Origin: Noviluteimonas lactosilytica
GTDB lineage: Bacteria > Pseudomonadota > Gammaproteobacteria > Xanthomonadales > Xanthomonadaceae
Reading direction: 5' to 3'
Assembly: GCF_020866925.1 (NCBI RefSeq)
Contig: NZ_JAJGAK010000001.1
Coordinates: 1,346,189 to 1,410,188, forward strand
DNA length: 64,000 nt
In this document: piece after piece, positions 1 through 8,479 of the stretch
Position numbering within the stretch: position 1 is the stretch's first letter
How the letters are laid out: every line of letters begins with the position of its first letter
Notes under the pieces: generated by a model
Told to the model about the DNA's origin: nothing
Database searches by the model: none
The model's input: the letters and a program-made list of their open reading frames with translations, nothing else
Made by a program: the position numbers and the translations under genes

Positions 1-129
1 GATTACCTCGAGCAGATCGGCTGGAACAAGACGCCGCCGGGCCCGCGCCTGCCTGGAGACGTCATCGAGCGCACGGGCGCGAAGTACGCCGAAGCGCTGC
101 AACGCCTCGCCGGCATTTCCGTCGACTGA
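1..129 (+). CDS. purC: SAICAR synthetase, C-terminal end (partial)
   Basis: The first 42 codons and a TGA stop are the tail of a gene that begins before the window. The peptide starts [10 protein letters not shown] and ends [10 protein letters not shown] recognise the ...PADVIERTxxKYxEAxxxL... C-terminal helix of bacterial phosphoribosylaminoimidazole-succinocarboxamide synthase, which joins aspartate to CAIR in purine biosynthesis with ATP. Only the tail is visible, so the catalytic residues cannot be checked; identification rests on this short but characteristic end. Confidence 0.8.
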   Translation, partial: DYLEQIGWNKTPPGPRLPGDVIERTGAKYAEALQRLAGISVD

Positions 130-139
130 AAGCCACGCC

Positions 140-625
140 ATGCACGCGACCGCCGACATGCGTCCGATCGACCGCTGGTTCGCTAGCTACTCCGGCGATC
201 ATCGGAACGCGATCAACCAGCGCATCCACGTCGTCGCGGTGCCGGCGATCCTGTGGAGCGTGATCGCGCTGCTGTGGTGCATCCCGGTGCCGCCGGGCGG
301 CTGGTTCAAGCCGGGGATCTTCGCGGCCCTCGCGATGGTCGCGGCGAGCGCGTACTACGTCCGCGCATCGCGCGTGCTGGGGTTCGGCATGCTCGCGGTG
401 TTCTTCGCGATGTCGGTGCTCACCTGGTGGCTGCACGCCACGTACGGCACGCGCACGTTGCTCACGCTCGCGATCGCGGTGTTCGTCGTCGCGTGGATCG
501 CGCAGTTCGTCGGCCACAAGATCGAAGGCCGCAAGCCGAGCTTCCTCACCGATCTCACCTACCTGTTGATCGGTCCCGCCTGGGTGCTGGCCAAGGGCCT
601 GCGCAAGCTGGGTATCGCGTGGTGA
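140..625 (+). CDS. Mpo1-like (DUF962) membrane protein
   Basis: A 161-residue protein with about four hydrophobic segments. It carries the histidine-containing N-terminal stretch of the Mpo1/DUF962 family (DHRNAINQRIHVVAVP) and a later IAQFVGHKIEGRKPSF, giving conserved His residues in both halves. Yeast Mpo1 is an iron-dependent dioxygenase that shortens 2-hydroxy fatty acids; the role of bacterial members is mostly untested, so the activity is inference. A second Met 18 bases downstream (at 158) is an alternative start. Its stop overlaps the start of the next gene (GTGA), so the two are probably translated together. Confidence 0.72.
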   Translation: MHATADMRPIDRWFASYSGDHRNAINQRIHVVAVPAILWSVIALLWCIPVPPGGWFKPGIFAALAMVAASAYYVRASRVLGFGMLAVFFAMSVLTWWLHATYGTRTLLTLAIAVFVVAWIAQFVGHKIEGRKPSFLTDLTYLLIGPAWVLAKGLRKLGIAW

Positions 626-1539
626 ACACCGCCGCGCGCGCGGGCGGCGGCCTGCGCGGGCGCGACCTCGTGCTGGTGCTGATCATCTGCCTGGCGTGGT
701 CGGGCAACTTCCTGACATCGGCGTACGCGCTGCGCGAGATTCCCCCGCTGCTGTTCACCGCGGTGCGGTTGTCGATCCTCGCGATTGCCTTGTTCGCGTT
801 CGTGAAGCGCCCGCCGGAAGGCCAATGGCCGCGCCTGGTCGCGGTGGCGTTGTGCAACGGCGTCGCGCACTTCGGATTGAGTTTCTGGGCGCTGCGCCTC
901 GCGGGCGATCTCGCTTCGCCCGCGATCGTGATGCAGAGCTACGTGCCGATGGCCGCGCTGCTCGCGTGGTGGTGGCTCGGCGAACGGTTCGGCTGGCGCA
1001 CGGGCGTGGCGATCGCGATCAGTTTCGCCGGCGTGCTCGTGCTGGGCTTCGACCCGATCGTGCTCGACTCGCCGATGTCGCTGGTGCTGATGCTGATCTC
1101 GGCGGCGTTCCTCGCGATCGGCACGGTGTTGATGCGACGCCTGAGCGGCGTCGACATGATCAGCCAGCAGGGCTGGACCGCGATCCTGAGCATCGTGCCC
1201 CTGCTTGCGCTGAGTGCGGTGTTCGAACCCGGCGGCCTGCAGGCGCTGCGCGACGCGACGTGGATCGGCTGGGGCGGCGCGGTGTATTCGGCGGTGTTCG
1301 CCTCGATGCTCGGCCACGGGTTGTACTACGTGCTCGTGCAGCGGCATCCGGTCGCGCAGGTCACGCCGTGGCTGCTGCTCGCGCCGATGGGCGCGGTCGT
1401 GCTGGGCATGTTGTATTGGGGCGATCATCCCGGACCGAGGCTGTGGATCGGCGGCGCGATGGTGCTCGGCGGCGTGCTGATCATCGCGATGCGGGCGTTG
1501 CAGAAGCTGCGCGCACTGCCGGTCGCCGAAGACATCTGA
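622..1539 (+). CDS. EamA/DMT-family transporter
   Basis: A 305-residue integral membrane protein with about ten transmembrane segments in two EamA repeats. The first begins LVLVLIICLAWSGNFLTSA and the second lies around residues 150-290. EamA proteins are drug/metabolite or amino-acid exporters in the inner membrane; the substrate cannot be told from sequence. The GTG start at 622 overlaps the stop of the preceding gene. The frame is open further upstream (to 253), but that extension has no membrane character and lies inside the previous gene, so the short form is preferred. Confidence 0.8.
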   Translation: MNTAARAGGGLRGRDLVLVLIICLAWSGNFLTSAYALREIPPLLFTAVRLSILAIALFAFVKRPPEGQWPRLVAVALCNGVAHFGLSFWALRLAGDLASPAIVMQSYVPMAALLAWWWLGERFGWRTGVAIAISFAGVLVLGFDPIVLDSPMSLVLMLISAAFLAIGTVLMRRLSGVDMISQQGWTAILSIVPLLALSAVFEPGGLQALRDATWIGWGGAVYSAVFASMLGHGLYYVLVQRHPVAQVTPWLLLAPMGAVVLGMLYWGDHPGPRLWIGGAMVLGGVLIIAMRALQKLRALPVAEDI

Positions 1540-1630
1540 CGCTGGTCGGATCGCACGATCGCGCGATGGCGCAACTGTTATCGTCGCGTCCTGGCGGGTC
1601 ATCCCGCCGGTCGTGCGAGGGTGCGTCGCC

Positions 1631-2820
1631 ATGGGCGGGTCGCCTCACATTTCGACGCTGCGAACGCTCGTGGTCGACGACGACCACCTCATGGTCGAAG
1701 TCGTGTCCATCGTGCTGCGCGATCTCGGCGTGCGTGGCGTCGACGTCGCGACCGATGGCGCAACGGCGCTCGGCCGGCTCTCCGCGTCGTCGTTCGACAT
1801 TCTGGTCTGCGATCTCAACATGCCTGGAATGGATGGGCTGCGCCTGCTTGCGCACGTCGCCGCGCTTCCCGCGCATCCGTCCATCATCCTGTTCAGCGGC
1901 GAAGACCCCCGCATCCTCGAGGCGGCGCGGCAGTTCGCGGAAGCCAAGACGCTGACGATCCTCGGCACGTTGTCAAGCCCGTGACGCACGAAGGGATCTT
2001 CCCGTTGCTCGCAGCGTGGCGCCCACCGACGGAGATCCGGCAGCCCCCGACGCCGTCGCAACTCGATCGTGGAGGTCTCCGCGCGGGTCTGTCGGGCGAC
2101 GCGATCGCGTTGGCGTATCAACCGAAGGTCGACTTGTCGGACGAACGACCGGTCGGCGCAGAGGCGCTGCTACGCTGGCGCGACCCCTTGGCCGGCGTCG
2201 TCTCGCCGGAGCAAGTCGTGCGCGTCGCGGAAGACTGCGGACTCATCGACGAAGTGAGCCTGCGCGTCCTCGCGCTCGCCGTGCGCGATCGCGCGACGCT
2301 GCTGCGCGCGGGCATCGACCTTCCCGTGGCCTGCAACGTGTCGATGCACAACCTGCGCGACATCGCGATCGTCGACCGCATGCACGCGATCGTGCTCGAC
2401 GCCGGCGACGACCCCGCGCGGTTCACGTTCGAAGTGACCGAGACGCACCTCATCGACGACCTGCCGTCGGTGCTCGAAACCCTGATCCGCCTGCGCTTCC
2501 GCGGCTTCCGGATCGCCATCGACGACTACGGCACGGGCGCGGCGACGATGCAGTTCCTCATGCAGCTGCCGAGCACCGAGCTGAAGATCGACCGCCAGTT
2601 CGTCATGGCGGCCTCACGCAACGACGCGGGCCGCGCGATGCTGCGATCGGCCATTGCGCTCGGCGACGCGCTGCACCAGGACGTGGTGGCCGAAGGCGTG
2701 GAAACGGCGGACGACGCGCGCATGCTGCGCGAACTCGGCTGCCGGTACGCGCAGGGATATCACTACGCGCGGCCGATGGCGGCCGAAGCGCTTGCTACGT
2801 GGATGGCGCATCGGGCCTGA
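1631..2820 (+). pseudogene. Response regulator receiver-EAL c-di-GMP phosphodiesterase, frameshifted
   Basis: Two consecutive frames together make a receiver-EAL protein. Frame 1 (from ATG 1631, with GAGG ten bases upstream) encodes a receiver domain: LVVDDDHL acidic pocket, phospho-acceptor Asp in VCDLNMPGMDG, then stops at 1982-1984 after ILGTLSSP. Frame 2 continues KPVTHEGIFPLL and a complete EAL domain. Around 1973-1980 the DNA reads TCAAGCCC; one extra A (TCAAAGCCC) would restore ILGTLSKPVTHEG, the conserved Lys-Pro of receiver domains. So the gene is either a real one-base deletion or a sequencing/assembly error. Receiver-EAL proteins lower c-di-GMP in response to phosphorylation by a histidine kinase; none is adjacent. 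Confidence 0.75.
1981..2820 (+). CDS. EAL-domain half of the split regulator (possible separate product)
   Basis: If the frameshift is real, this half could still be made: GTG at 1981 is in frame and forms a GTGA overlap with the stop of the receiver half. The EAL domain looks catalytically complete. It has AEALLRWRDP (the EAL motif), CNVSMHNL, FEVTETHL, the DDYGTG loop, LKIDRQFV, VVAEGVET and the closing QGYHYARPM, so metal ligands and the catalytic Lys and Glu are present. It would hydrolyse c-di-GMP without receiver control. I consider the fused, repaired gene more likely than a separate 279-residue product. Confidence 0.45.
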   Translation: MTHEGIFPLLAAWRPPTEIRQPPTPSQLDRGGLRAGLSGDAIALAYQPKVDLSDERPVGAEALLRWRDPLAGVVSPEQVVRVAEDCGLIDEVSLRVLALAVRDRATLLRAGIDLPVACNVSMHNLRDIAIVDRMHAIVLDAGDDPARFTFEVTETHLIDDLPSVLETLIRLRFRGFRIAIDDYGTGAATMQFLMQLPSTELKIDRQFVMAASRNDAGRAMLRSAIALGDALHQDVVAEGVETADDARMLRELGCRYAQGYHYARPMAAEALATWMAHRA

Positions 2821-2848
2821 GTGCAGGCGCCCTCGGCGACGATTGCCG

Positions 2849-3262
2849 TCAGCGCGTCGCGCGGACTTCTTCCAGCAACCCCGTCATCCACGTCGCGCTG
2901 TCCATCTCGCGACCATCGGGCAAGCGAACGCGATACGACTTCCCGGTCATCGAAGAACGCGAACCGAGCTTGTCGATGAACTGCTCCGGCGTCTTGATGC
3001 GATCGCCCGCGGCCTTGCGCTTCCGCGCGAGATGCTGCGCCGCTTCGGTCGCGGTGTGCTCGGTGCCGTTGCGGATGAAGACGACACCCTTTGCGTGCGC
3101 GACCTTGTCGATGAGGGCGTCGATCTCCGCGGCGGGCGTGCGCTTGCTCGCGACCATGGGCGTCGGGGGTGCACTCGCCTGGGTCGCGGCAGGCGTTGCG
3201 ATCGGGTAAACCGCGAACGACGCTGCGACGAGGGTGGCGCAGAGGAGCGGCGATGGACGCAT
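2849..3262 (-). CDS. DUF5329-like exported small protein
   Basis: A 137-residue protein with a signal peptide (MRPSPLLCATLVAASFAV, then a likely cut near TPAATQA). The mature part begins AAEIDALIDKVAHAKG and contains FIRNGTEHTATEAAQHL and LPDGREMDSATWM. I recognise the pattern of DUF5329, periplasmic proteins of unknown function that are common in gammaproteobacteria. The start is the only Met followed by a signal sequence in this frame. It lies 23 bases downstream of the epimerase-like gene on the same strand. Confidence 0.7.
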   Translation of the reverse strand: MRPSPLLCATLVAASFAVYPIATPAATQASAPPTPMVASKRTPAAEIDALIDKVAHAKGVVFIRNGTEHTATEAAQHLARKRKAAGDRIKTPEQFIDKLGSRSSMTGKSYRVRLPDGREMDSATWMTGLLEEVRATR

Positions 3263-3285
3263 GCCGGCAGTCTGCGTCGCGCCGC

Positions 3286-4149
3286 TCAACGCTCGATGAA
3301 CATCGACGCGGTCGGACGGAACGGCCGCGGTGCATAGCCGAAATCGTTGCGCGCGGGCGTCGCGTCGAAGACGAGGTCGGCGCGCATGCGCGCGACCGCG
3401 GCGTCGCCGAAGCCGCCGATCTTCCCCATCGCGCGCCCGCCCAGCAGCGCGAGGGCGAAGAGGGGCGCGGGCACTTCGATCAGCGTCGGCGGCGGGTCGA
3501 GCACCGCCAGCACGCGCTGCACCATCTCGCGATACGGCACGCGTTCGCCGCCGGGCAGCGCGTACGCCTTGCCGGCGGTGTTCGGCGCATCGCACGCGTC
3601 GAACGCGGCGGCGGCGAGGTCGTGCACGTGGACGGGTTCGCGCAGGCCGTTCGCATTGCGCGGCAGGACGAACCGGCCCCATTGCCGCGCGAGCGATGCG
3701 ATCCGCATGAGCGACTGGTCGCGGCCCGCGCCGTAGATCAGCGTCGGGCGCAGCATCGTCGCCTGCGCGTTGCGCGCGCTGGCCGCGTCGAACAGGCGCT
3801 GCTCGCTTTCGCGCAGGCGCTCGGCGACGTCGCGCTCCTGCTTGTCGGCGGAACCGCGCTTCACTTCGATGGTGGTCGAACCGAATGCGATCACGCGCGG
3901 GCAATCGATCGTCGACTTCTCGTACCACTGCGCGAAGTTGTCGAGCGGACCGCAACTGAAGATCACGTCCGCATCGCGCGGGACGTTCGCCGTGTAATCG
4001 GGCAACGCGACCTGGATCCACGCGAGCCCGGGCTGGTCGCGCTGGCGTTCGCGCGAAGCCGCGGTGACTCTCCAGCCCGCGTCGTGCAACCTGTCGACCA
4101 GCGGCGCGCCGATCTGTCCGGTCGCGCCGAAAACGAGTGCGTGCCGCAC
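3286..4149 (-). CDS. NAD-dependent epimerase/dehydratase-family protein
   Basis: A 287-residue Rossmann-fold protein. The N-terminal nucleotide site is FGATGQIGAPLVDRL (GxxGxxG), followed by a strand with VIFSCGPLDNF and VIAFGSTTIE. The usual YxxxK pair of short-chain dehydrogenases is not obvious, so it may be an atypical member that binds NAD(P)H without epimerase activity. LRPTLIYGAGRDQSL is the typical atypical-SDR LRPxxIYG motif. It starts one base after the stop of nhaA, suggesting co-transcription. Substrate unknown. Confidence 0.72.
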   Translation of the reverse strand: MRHALVFGATGQIGAPLVDRLHDAGWRVTAASRERQRDQPGLAWIQVALPDYTANVPRDADVIFSCGPLDNFAQWYEKSTIDCPRVIAFGSTTIEVKRGSADKQERDVAERLRESEQRLFDAASARNAQATMLRPTLIYGAGRDQSLMRIASLARQWGRFVLPRNANGLREPVHVHDLAAAAFDACDAPNTAGKAYALPGGERVPYREMVQRVLAVLDPPPTLIEVPAPLFALALLGGRAMGKIGGFGDAAVARMRADLVFDATPARNDFGYAPRPFRPTASMFIER

Positions 4150-4150
4150 G

Positions 4151-5371
4151 TCAGGCCGCCGCGCGCGCGGGCAGCACCGCGCGCAACCACGCCAGGCCGG
4201 TCAGCGCGGCCAGCACCGATGCGACGAAGATGCCGAGCACCGCTTCCTCGTACAACACCGGATCGATGTAGGCGAGCGAGGCGATGAACAGGCTCATCGT
4301 GAAACCGATGCCGCACAGGAACCCCAGGCCCAGCATCGCGCGATGGTCCATGCCTTCCGGATAGCGCGCCCAGCCCAGCGCGCGCAGGGTTATGGCCGTG
4401 CCGACGATGCCGATGGGCTTGCCCGCCAGCAGGCCGACCGCGACGCCGAACGGCAATGCCGCCAGCGCCTGCGACAGTTGCAGGTTGCCGAGTTCGAGCC
4501 CCGCGTTGAAGAACGCGAACACCGGCAGGATGCCGAAGGCGACCCACGGATGCAGTTGGTGTTCGAGCGTTTCCAGCGGCGAGTACTCGATCGCGTCGTC
4601 GATCTTGTTGCGCTTGTCGACGTGCGGGATCAGCAGGCCCGTCGCCACGCCCGCGAGCGTTGCGTGCACGCCCGACTTCACCATGCAGATCCACAGCACG
4701 ATGCCGAGCACCAGGTACGGCACGAGCGACTTCACGCCGAACTGCTTGAGCACGAACATCGCCGCGAGCATGGCGAACGCAGCGCCGAGCGCGACGTACG
4801 ACATCTCGTGCGAATAGAACACCGCGATGACGATGATCGCGAGCAGGTCGTCGACGACGGCGATCGTCGACAGTAGTACCTTCATGCCGATCGGCACGCG
4901 CGAGCCGAGCAGCGCGAGCACGCCGAGCGCGAACGCGATGTCGGTGGCGGTCGGGATCGCCCAGCCGCGCATGGCCTCTTTGTCGCCATGGTTGAAGGCG
5001 GTGAAGATCAGCGCCGGCACGACCGTGCCCGCCACCGCGCACACCATCGGCAGGATCCGCTGCTGGCGCGTCTGCAGCTGGCCGCCCACCAGTTCGCGCT
5101 TGATCTCCAGCGCGACGAGCAGGAAGAACACCGCCATCAGGCCGTCGTTGACCCACAGCAGTGCAGGCTTGTCGATGCCGAGGGGGCCGACGGTGACCGC
5201 GACCGGCAGGTCGAGCAGCAGCTTGTACTGCGCGGACAACGGCGAGTTCACGCAAATCAGCGCGAACGCCGCCGCGAGGATCAGCACGATGCCGCCCGCG
5301 GCTTCGAGGCGGAAGAATTCGGCGAACGCGCGGATCGCGCGCGGATAGAGCTTGGGCTGTGGCTGCGTCAT
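4151..5371 (-). CDS. nhaA: Na+/H+ antiporter NhaA
   Basis: A 406-residue inner-membrane antiporter that exports Na+ in exchange for H+. Clear family features are ALLWVNDGLMAVFFLLVALE near residue 75, PTATDIAFALGVLALLGSR, and the paired aspartates of the ion site in IAVVDDLLAI. GFLCGIGFTMSLFIASLA lies near the C-terminus. The length is usual for the family. The gene heads a leftward group with the epimerase-like and DUF5329 genes. Confidence 0.93.
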   Translation of the reverse strand: MTQPQPKLYPRAIRAFAEFFRLEAAGGIVLILAAAFALICVNSPLSAQYKLLLDLPVAVTVGPLGIDKPALLWVNDGLMAVFFLLVALEIKRELVGGQLQTRQQRILPMVCAVAGTVVPALIFTAFNHGDKEAMRGWAIPTATDIAFALGVLALLGSRVPIGMKVLLSTIAVVDDLLAIIVIAVFYSHEMSYVALGAAFAMLAAMFVLKQFGVKSLVPYLVLGIVLWICMVKSGVHATLAGVATGLLIPHVDKRNKIDDAIEYSPLETLEHQLHPWVAFGILPVFAFFNAGLELGNLQLSQALAALPFGVAVGLLAGKPIGIVGTAITLRALGWARYPEGMDHRAMLGLGFLCGIGFTMSLFIASLAYIDPVLYEEAVLGIFVASVLAALTGLAWLRAVLPARAAA

Positions 5372-5405
5372 GCGCGAATTCTAAAGGCGCGGGCGCACGC
5401 GACGA

Positions 5406-6365
5406 TCAGTGCGCGCCCGACGCCAGTACGAAGACGAGCCATGCCGCGTACGCTGCGACGAGGATTCCGCCTTCGATGCGGCTGATGCGCAGGTCGCCGC
5501 GCAGCATCGGGTAGAGCGCGATGGCGAAGGCGATGGCCGCGGGCAGTTCGAACTTCACGAACGAGGCCGGCAGCGGCAACGCGCGAAAGGTCGCCATGCC
5601 GCCCAGCACCAGCGTCAGGTTGCACAGGCTCGATCCGATGACGTGACCGGCGACGAGTTCACCCTGCCCGCGTCGCGCAGCGAGCACGGCCGCGGCGATT
5701 TCCGGCAACGCGGTGCCGATCGCGACGGGCACCAGGCCCGTGAGCAACGGACCCATGCCCATCGATGCGCCGACCGTCGGCGCCGATTGCACGATCCACT
5801 TCGCGCCGAAGAACAACACGACCGCCGAGATCACCAGGCGCGCGGCGTTGAGACCGAGCCCGCCGCGCGTTTCGGTGTAGTCGGACAGCACCTTGTGCAC
5901 TTCTTCGGTGTCGCTGCGCGAGCGCGCGAGCGCGAATGCGACGACCGCGACGAAGGCGAGCAGCAACAACATGCCATCGATGCGCGACAACACGTCATCG
6001 AGCCCGAGCCCGATCGTCGCGATGCCAAGCACGATGAAGCACACCAACAGCGGCGAAAGCACCCGCCAGCGCACGACGAGCGCACCCGTCGCGCCGATCG
6101 CGGCGAGCCCGAGCGTCAGGCCGAAATTGACGAGATTGCTGCCGACCGCGTTGCCGAGCGCGAGCGATTGCGCGCCGACGAATGCGGCGCGACCGTTGAC
6201 CACGAGTTCGGGGATCGACGTCGCGAACGCGACCAGCACCAGGCCCGCCACGAACGGCGACAACCCGTAATGCCGCGCCAGGCCCGACGCGCCCTTCACC
6301 ACCGAATCGCCGCCGAGCATCAGGAACAACAGCCCGAGCAGGAACATCCCCCAGGTCTCCAGCAT
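5406..6365 (-). CDS. Calcium/sodium antiporter (CaCA family, YrbG-like)
   Basis: A 319-residue membrane protein with two inverted alpha-repeats, the hallmark of cation/Ca2+ exchangers. The first is GLVLVAFATSIPELVVN, the second is GLVPVAIGTALPEIAAAV; both carry the TS/TALPE signature with the ion-binding Glu. About ten transmembrane segments. Transport probably exchanges Ca2+ for Na+ across the inner membrane. It lies 34 bases upstream of nhaA on the same strand, so two sodium-linked exchangers sit together. Confidence 0.85.
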   Translation of the reverse strand: MLETWGMFLLGLLFLMLGGDSVVKGASGLARHYGLSPFVAGLVLVAFATSIPELVVNGRAAFVGAQSLALGNAVGSNLVNFGLTLGLAAIGATGALVVRWRVLSPLLVCFIVLGIATIGLGLDDVLSRIDGMLLLLAFVAVVAFALARSRSDTEEVHKVLSDYTETRGGLGLNAARLVISAVVLFFGAKWIVQSAPTVGASMGMGPLLTGLVPVAIGTALPEIAAAVLAARRGQGELVAGHVIGSSLCNLTLVLGGMATFRALPLPASFVKFELPAAIAFAIALYPMLRGDLRISRIEGGILVAAYAAWLVFVLASGAH

Positions 6366-6406
6366 CGTCGCGCTCCGTTGCGTTGTGCCGGCGGGAGTCT
6401 AGCGCG

Positions 6407-7084
6407 TCAGGAGCAGCCCTCGACGTAGTCGACCTGCGGGGGCACGCCGATGCGCCATTCGGTCGCCTTGCCGGAGGCGTCGACGTCGAACACCACCACG
6501 CCCGGCCCGCCCTGCGGATCGGTGCCGCGCAGGTTGAGCGCGTGTTCGTCGTACTTGTCGCGTTGCTCGGCCAGGCCCGGATAGAGGCGATGCAGCTCGG
6601 CCTTGTCCATGCCGACCTTGCCGCCGCCGGGCGCGGCGATATCGGGCGTGCGCACGTCGATGCGGTTGAACTTGCTGCTTTCGATCATGAAGGCGAAGCG
6701 ATAGCCCGCATCGGTGCGCGGTTCGGGGAACAGGTAGAAGCACCCGTTCGGTTCCGACGGTGCGCCTTCCATGTCCTTGCCCCAGGCCTGCCGGACCTGT
6801 TCCTCGCTCGCGCCCCAGTGCGCGGGGCCGAAGCCGGCGAAGGTGATCGCGCCCTCGGCGGGCATGACGCCGCCGGGCGCGGCGGGTGCGGCGACCGTGG
6901 CAGGCGCGGCCGGTGTCGTCGGAGACGCGGGGACCATCGTCGACATCGCCGGCGGCGTGACCGCTTCAGTCGTGGTGGCCGTGGCGGTCGTGGGCACGGT
7001 GGTGTCGTTCGCCGCATCGCGGCCGGTGCAGGCGCTGCAGGCGAGGGCAAGCGACAGCACGGAGATCGTGAGGGAAGCGCGCAT
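6407..7084 (-). CDS. Putative lipoprotein, Thr/Ala/Pro-rich linker, unknown function
   Basis: A 225-residue protein beginning MRASLTISVLSLALACSACT, which looks like a lipoprotein signal with cysteine at 16 or 19 (the lipobox is not canonical). Residues about 25-75 are a low-complexity Thr/Ala/Pro linker. The folded part contains ITFAGFGPAHWGASEEQV, FYLFPEPRTDAGYRFAFMIE and a C-terminal GVVVFDVDASGKATEWRIG. This resembles a periplasmic lectin- or inhibitor-like beta domain but I do not recognise the family. GAGGAACACGA precedes the ATG, a good ribosome site. Confidence 0.65.
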   Translation of the reverse strand: MRASLTISVLSLALACSACTGRDAANDTTVPTTATATTTEAVTPPAMSTMVPASPTTPAAPATVAAPAAPGGVMPAEGAITFAGFGPAHWGASEEQVRQAWGKDMEGAPSEPNGCFYLFPEPRTDAGYRFAFMIESSKFNRIDVRTPDIAAPGGGKVGMDKAELHRLYPGLAEQRDKYDEHALNLRGTDPQGGPGVVVFDVDASGKATEWRIGVPPQVDYVEGCS

Positions 7085-7130
7085 TCGTGTTCCTCGGGGG
7101 GCGAATGCGCGCCAGCCTAGCGCGAAGGCG

Positions 7131-8429
7131 TCAACGCGGCGACACGAAGTGCTTCTTCAGGCCCTTCCAGCAATCCTGGTAGTCGCGCTGGCGATGCGCG
7201 GCGTCGATCGCCTGCGCGGTCGGACGGATCACCGCGCGCGTCTCGAACATGAAGGCCATCGTGTCCTTGATGACGTCGGGCTTCGACAGGTCGGCGTTCG
7301 ACGCCTTGTCGAACGTCGCCGCATCCGGCCCGTGCCCGCTCATGCAGTTGTGCAGCGACGCGCCGCCGGGCGCGAAGCCTTCGGCCTTCGCGTCGTACAC
7401 GCCCGTGACCAGGCCCATGAACTCGCTCGCGACGTTGCGATGGAACCACGGCGGGCGGAACGTATCCTGCGCGACGAGCCAGCGCGGCGGGAACACCACG
7501 AAGTCCAGGTTCGCCGTGCCGGGCGTGTCGCTCGGCGAGGTGAGCACGGTGAAGATCGACGGATCGGGATGATCGTAGGAAATCGAACCGATCGTGTTGA
7601 AGTGGCGCAGGTCGTACTTGCACGGCGCGTAGTTGCCGTGCCACGCGACGACGTCGAGCGGCGAGTGGCCGATCGACGCGCGCCACAAGTGGCCCTGGAA
7701 TTTCGCGATCAGTTCGAAGTCGCCTTCGCGGTCTTCGTACGCCGCGTTGGGCGTGAGGAAATCGCGCGGATTGGCCAGCCCGTTGCTGCCGATCGGACCG
7801 AGATCGGGCAGGCGCATCAACGCGCCGAAGTTCTCGCACACGTAACCGCGCGACGCGCCATCCGGCAACGCGACGCGGAAGCGGATGCCGCGCGGCACGA
7901 TCGCGATTTCCTGCGGCGCGACGTCGAGCACGCCGAGTTCGGTTTCGATATGCAGGCGGCCCTGCTGCGGCACGATCAGCAGTTCGCCGTCGGCGTCGTA
8001 GAAGTAGCGCCCGTCCATGTCGCGGTTCGCCGCGTACAGGTGGATGCCGACACCGTGCTGCCCCGCGGGCGAGCCGTTGCCCGCCATCGTGAAGAGGCCT
8101 TCGATGAAATCCGTCGGCGCGGCCGGCAGCGGCAGCGGACTCCAGCGCAGCTGATCGGGCGTGATCGGGCCGTTGTCGAAGTCGTTGTGGAAGTTGGGCT
8201 GCGCAAACGGCGCGAACGTCCCATGCATCGCCGCGGGCCGCATGCGATACAGCCAGCTGCGGCGATTCTCGCGACGCGGCGCAGTGAACGCGGTGCCGCT
8301 CACCTGCTCCGCATACAACCCATGCGCGACCTTCTGCGGCGAGTTGCGCCCGACAGGCAACGCCCCCGCGACGCCTTCCGTCGCGAACTCATTCGCAAAC
8401 CCCGACTGATACCCCGTCGACTCGATCAC
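7131..8429 (-). CDS. hmgA: Homogentisate 1,2-dioxygenase
   Basis: A 432-residue cupin dioxygenase that opens the ring of homogentisate to maleylacetoacetate in phenylalanine/tyrosine degradation. It starts [18 protein letters not shown], the usual N-terminus. The iron site is visible: His and Glu in [16 protein letters not shown] and the third His in [18 protein letters not shown]. The GTG start at 8429 is supported by GCGGGAG five bases upstream and by the family's N-terminus. It follows hppD by 50 bases on the same strand, with the next enzyme of the same pathway. The spacer carries an unusual G-tract array. Confidence 0.96.
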   Translation of the reverse strand: MIESTGYQSGFANEFATEGVAGALPVGRNSPQKVAHGLYAEQVSGTAFTAPRRENRRSWLYRMRPAAMHGTFAPFAQPNFHNDFDNGPITPDQLRWSPLPLPAAPTDFIEGLFTMAGNGSPAGQHGVGIHLYAANRDMDGRYFYDADGELLIVPQQGRLHIETELGVLDVAPQEIAIVPRGIRFRVALPDGASRGYVCENFGALMRLPDLGPIGSNGLANPRDFLTPNAAYEDREGDFELIAKFQGHLWRASIGHSPLDVVAWHGNYAPCKYDLRHFNTIGSISYDHPDPSIFTVLTSPSDTPGTANLDFVVFPPRWLVAQDTFRPPWFHRNVASEFMGLVTGVYDAKAEGFAPGGASLHNCMSGHGPDAATFDKASNADLSKPDVIKDTMAFMFETRAVIRPTAQAIDAAHRQRDYQDCWKGLKKHFVSPR

Positions 8430-8450
8430 GCGCGCTCCCGCTTCTACGAA

Positions 8451-8475
8451 TCCCGAATCCCGAATCCCCAATCCC
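8451..8475 (-). other. G-tract array (candidate G-quadruplex) between hppD and hmgA
   Basis: On the minus strand (the mRNA sense of hppD-hmgA) the spacer reads GGG-ATT-GGGG-ATTC-GGG-ATTC-GGG. Four G-runs with loops of three to four bases fit the textbook G-quadruplex pattern. It arises from three tandem copies of a 7-base unit (GAATCCC on the plus strand, 8448-8468). It ends about 22 bases before the hmgA start codon, close to the ribosome site. Whether it folds in the cell is not known from sequence. Confidence 0.5.
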
Positions 8476-8479
8476 GGCC

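Noticed and set aside
559-1632. A 357-codon minus-strand frame opposite the EamA gene
   Set aside because: His/Arg/Gln-rich composition with no domain; the plus strand encodes a clear membrane transporter.
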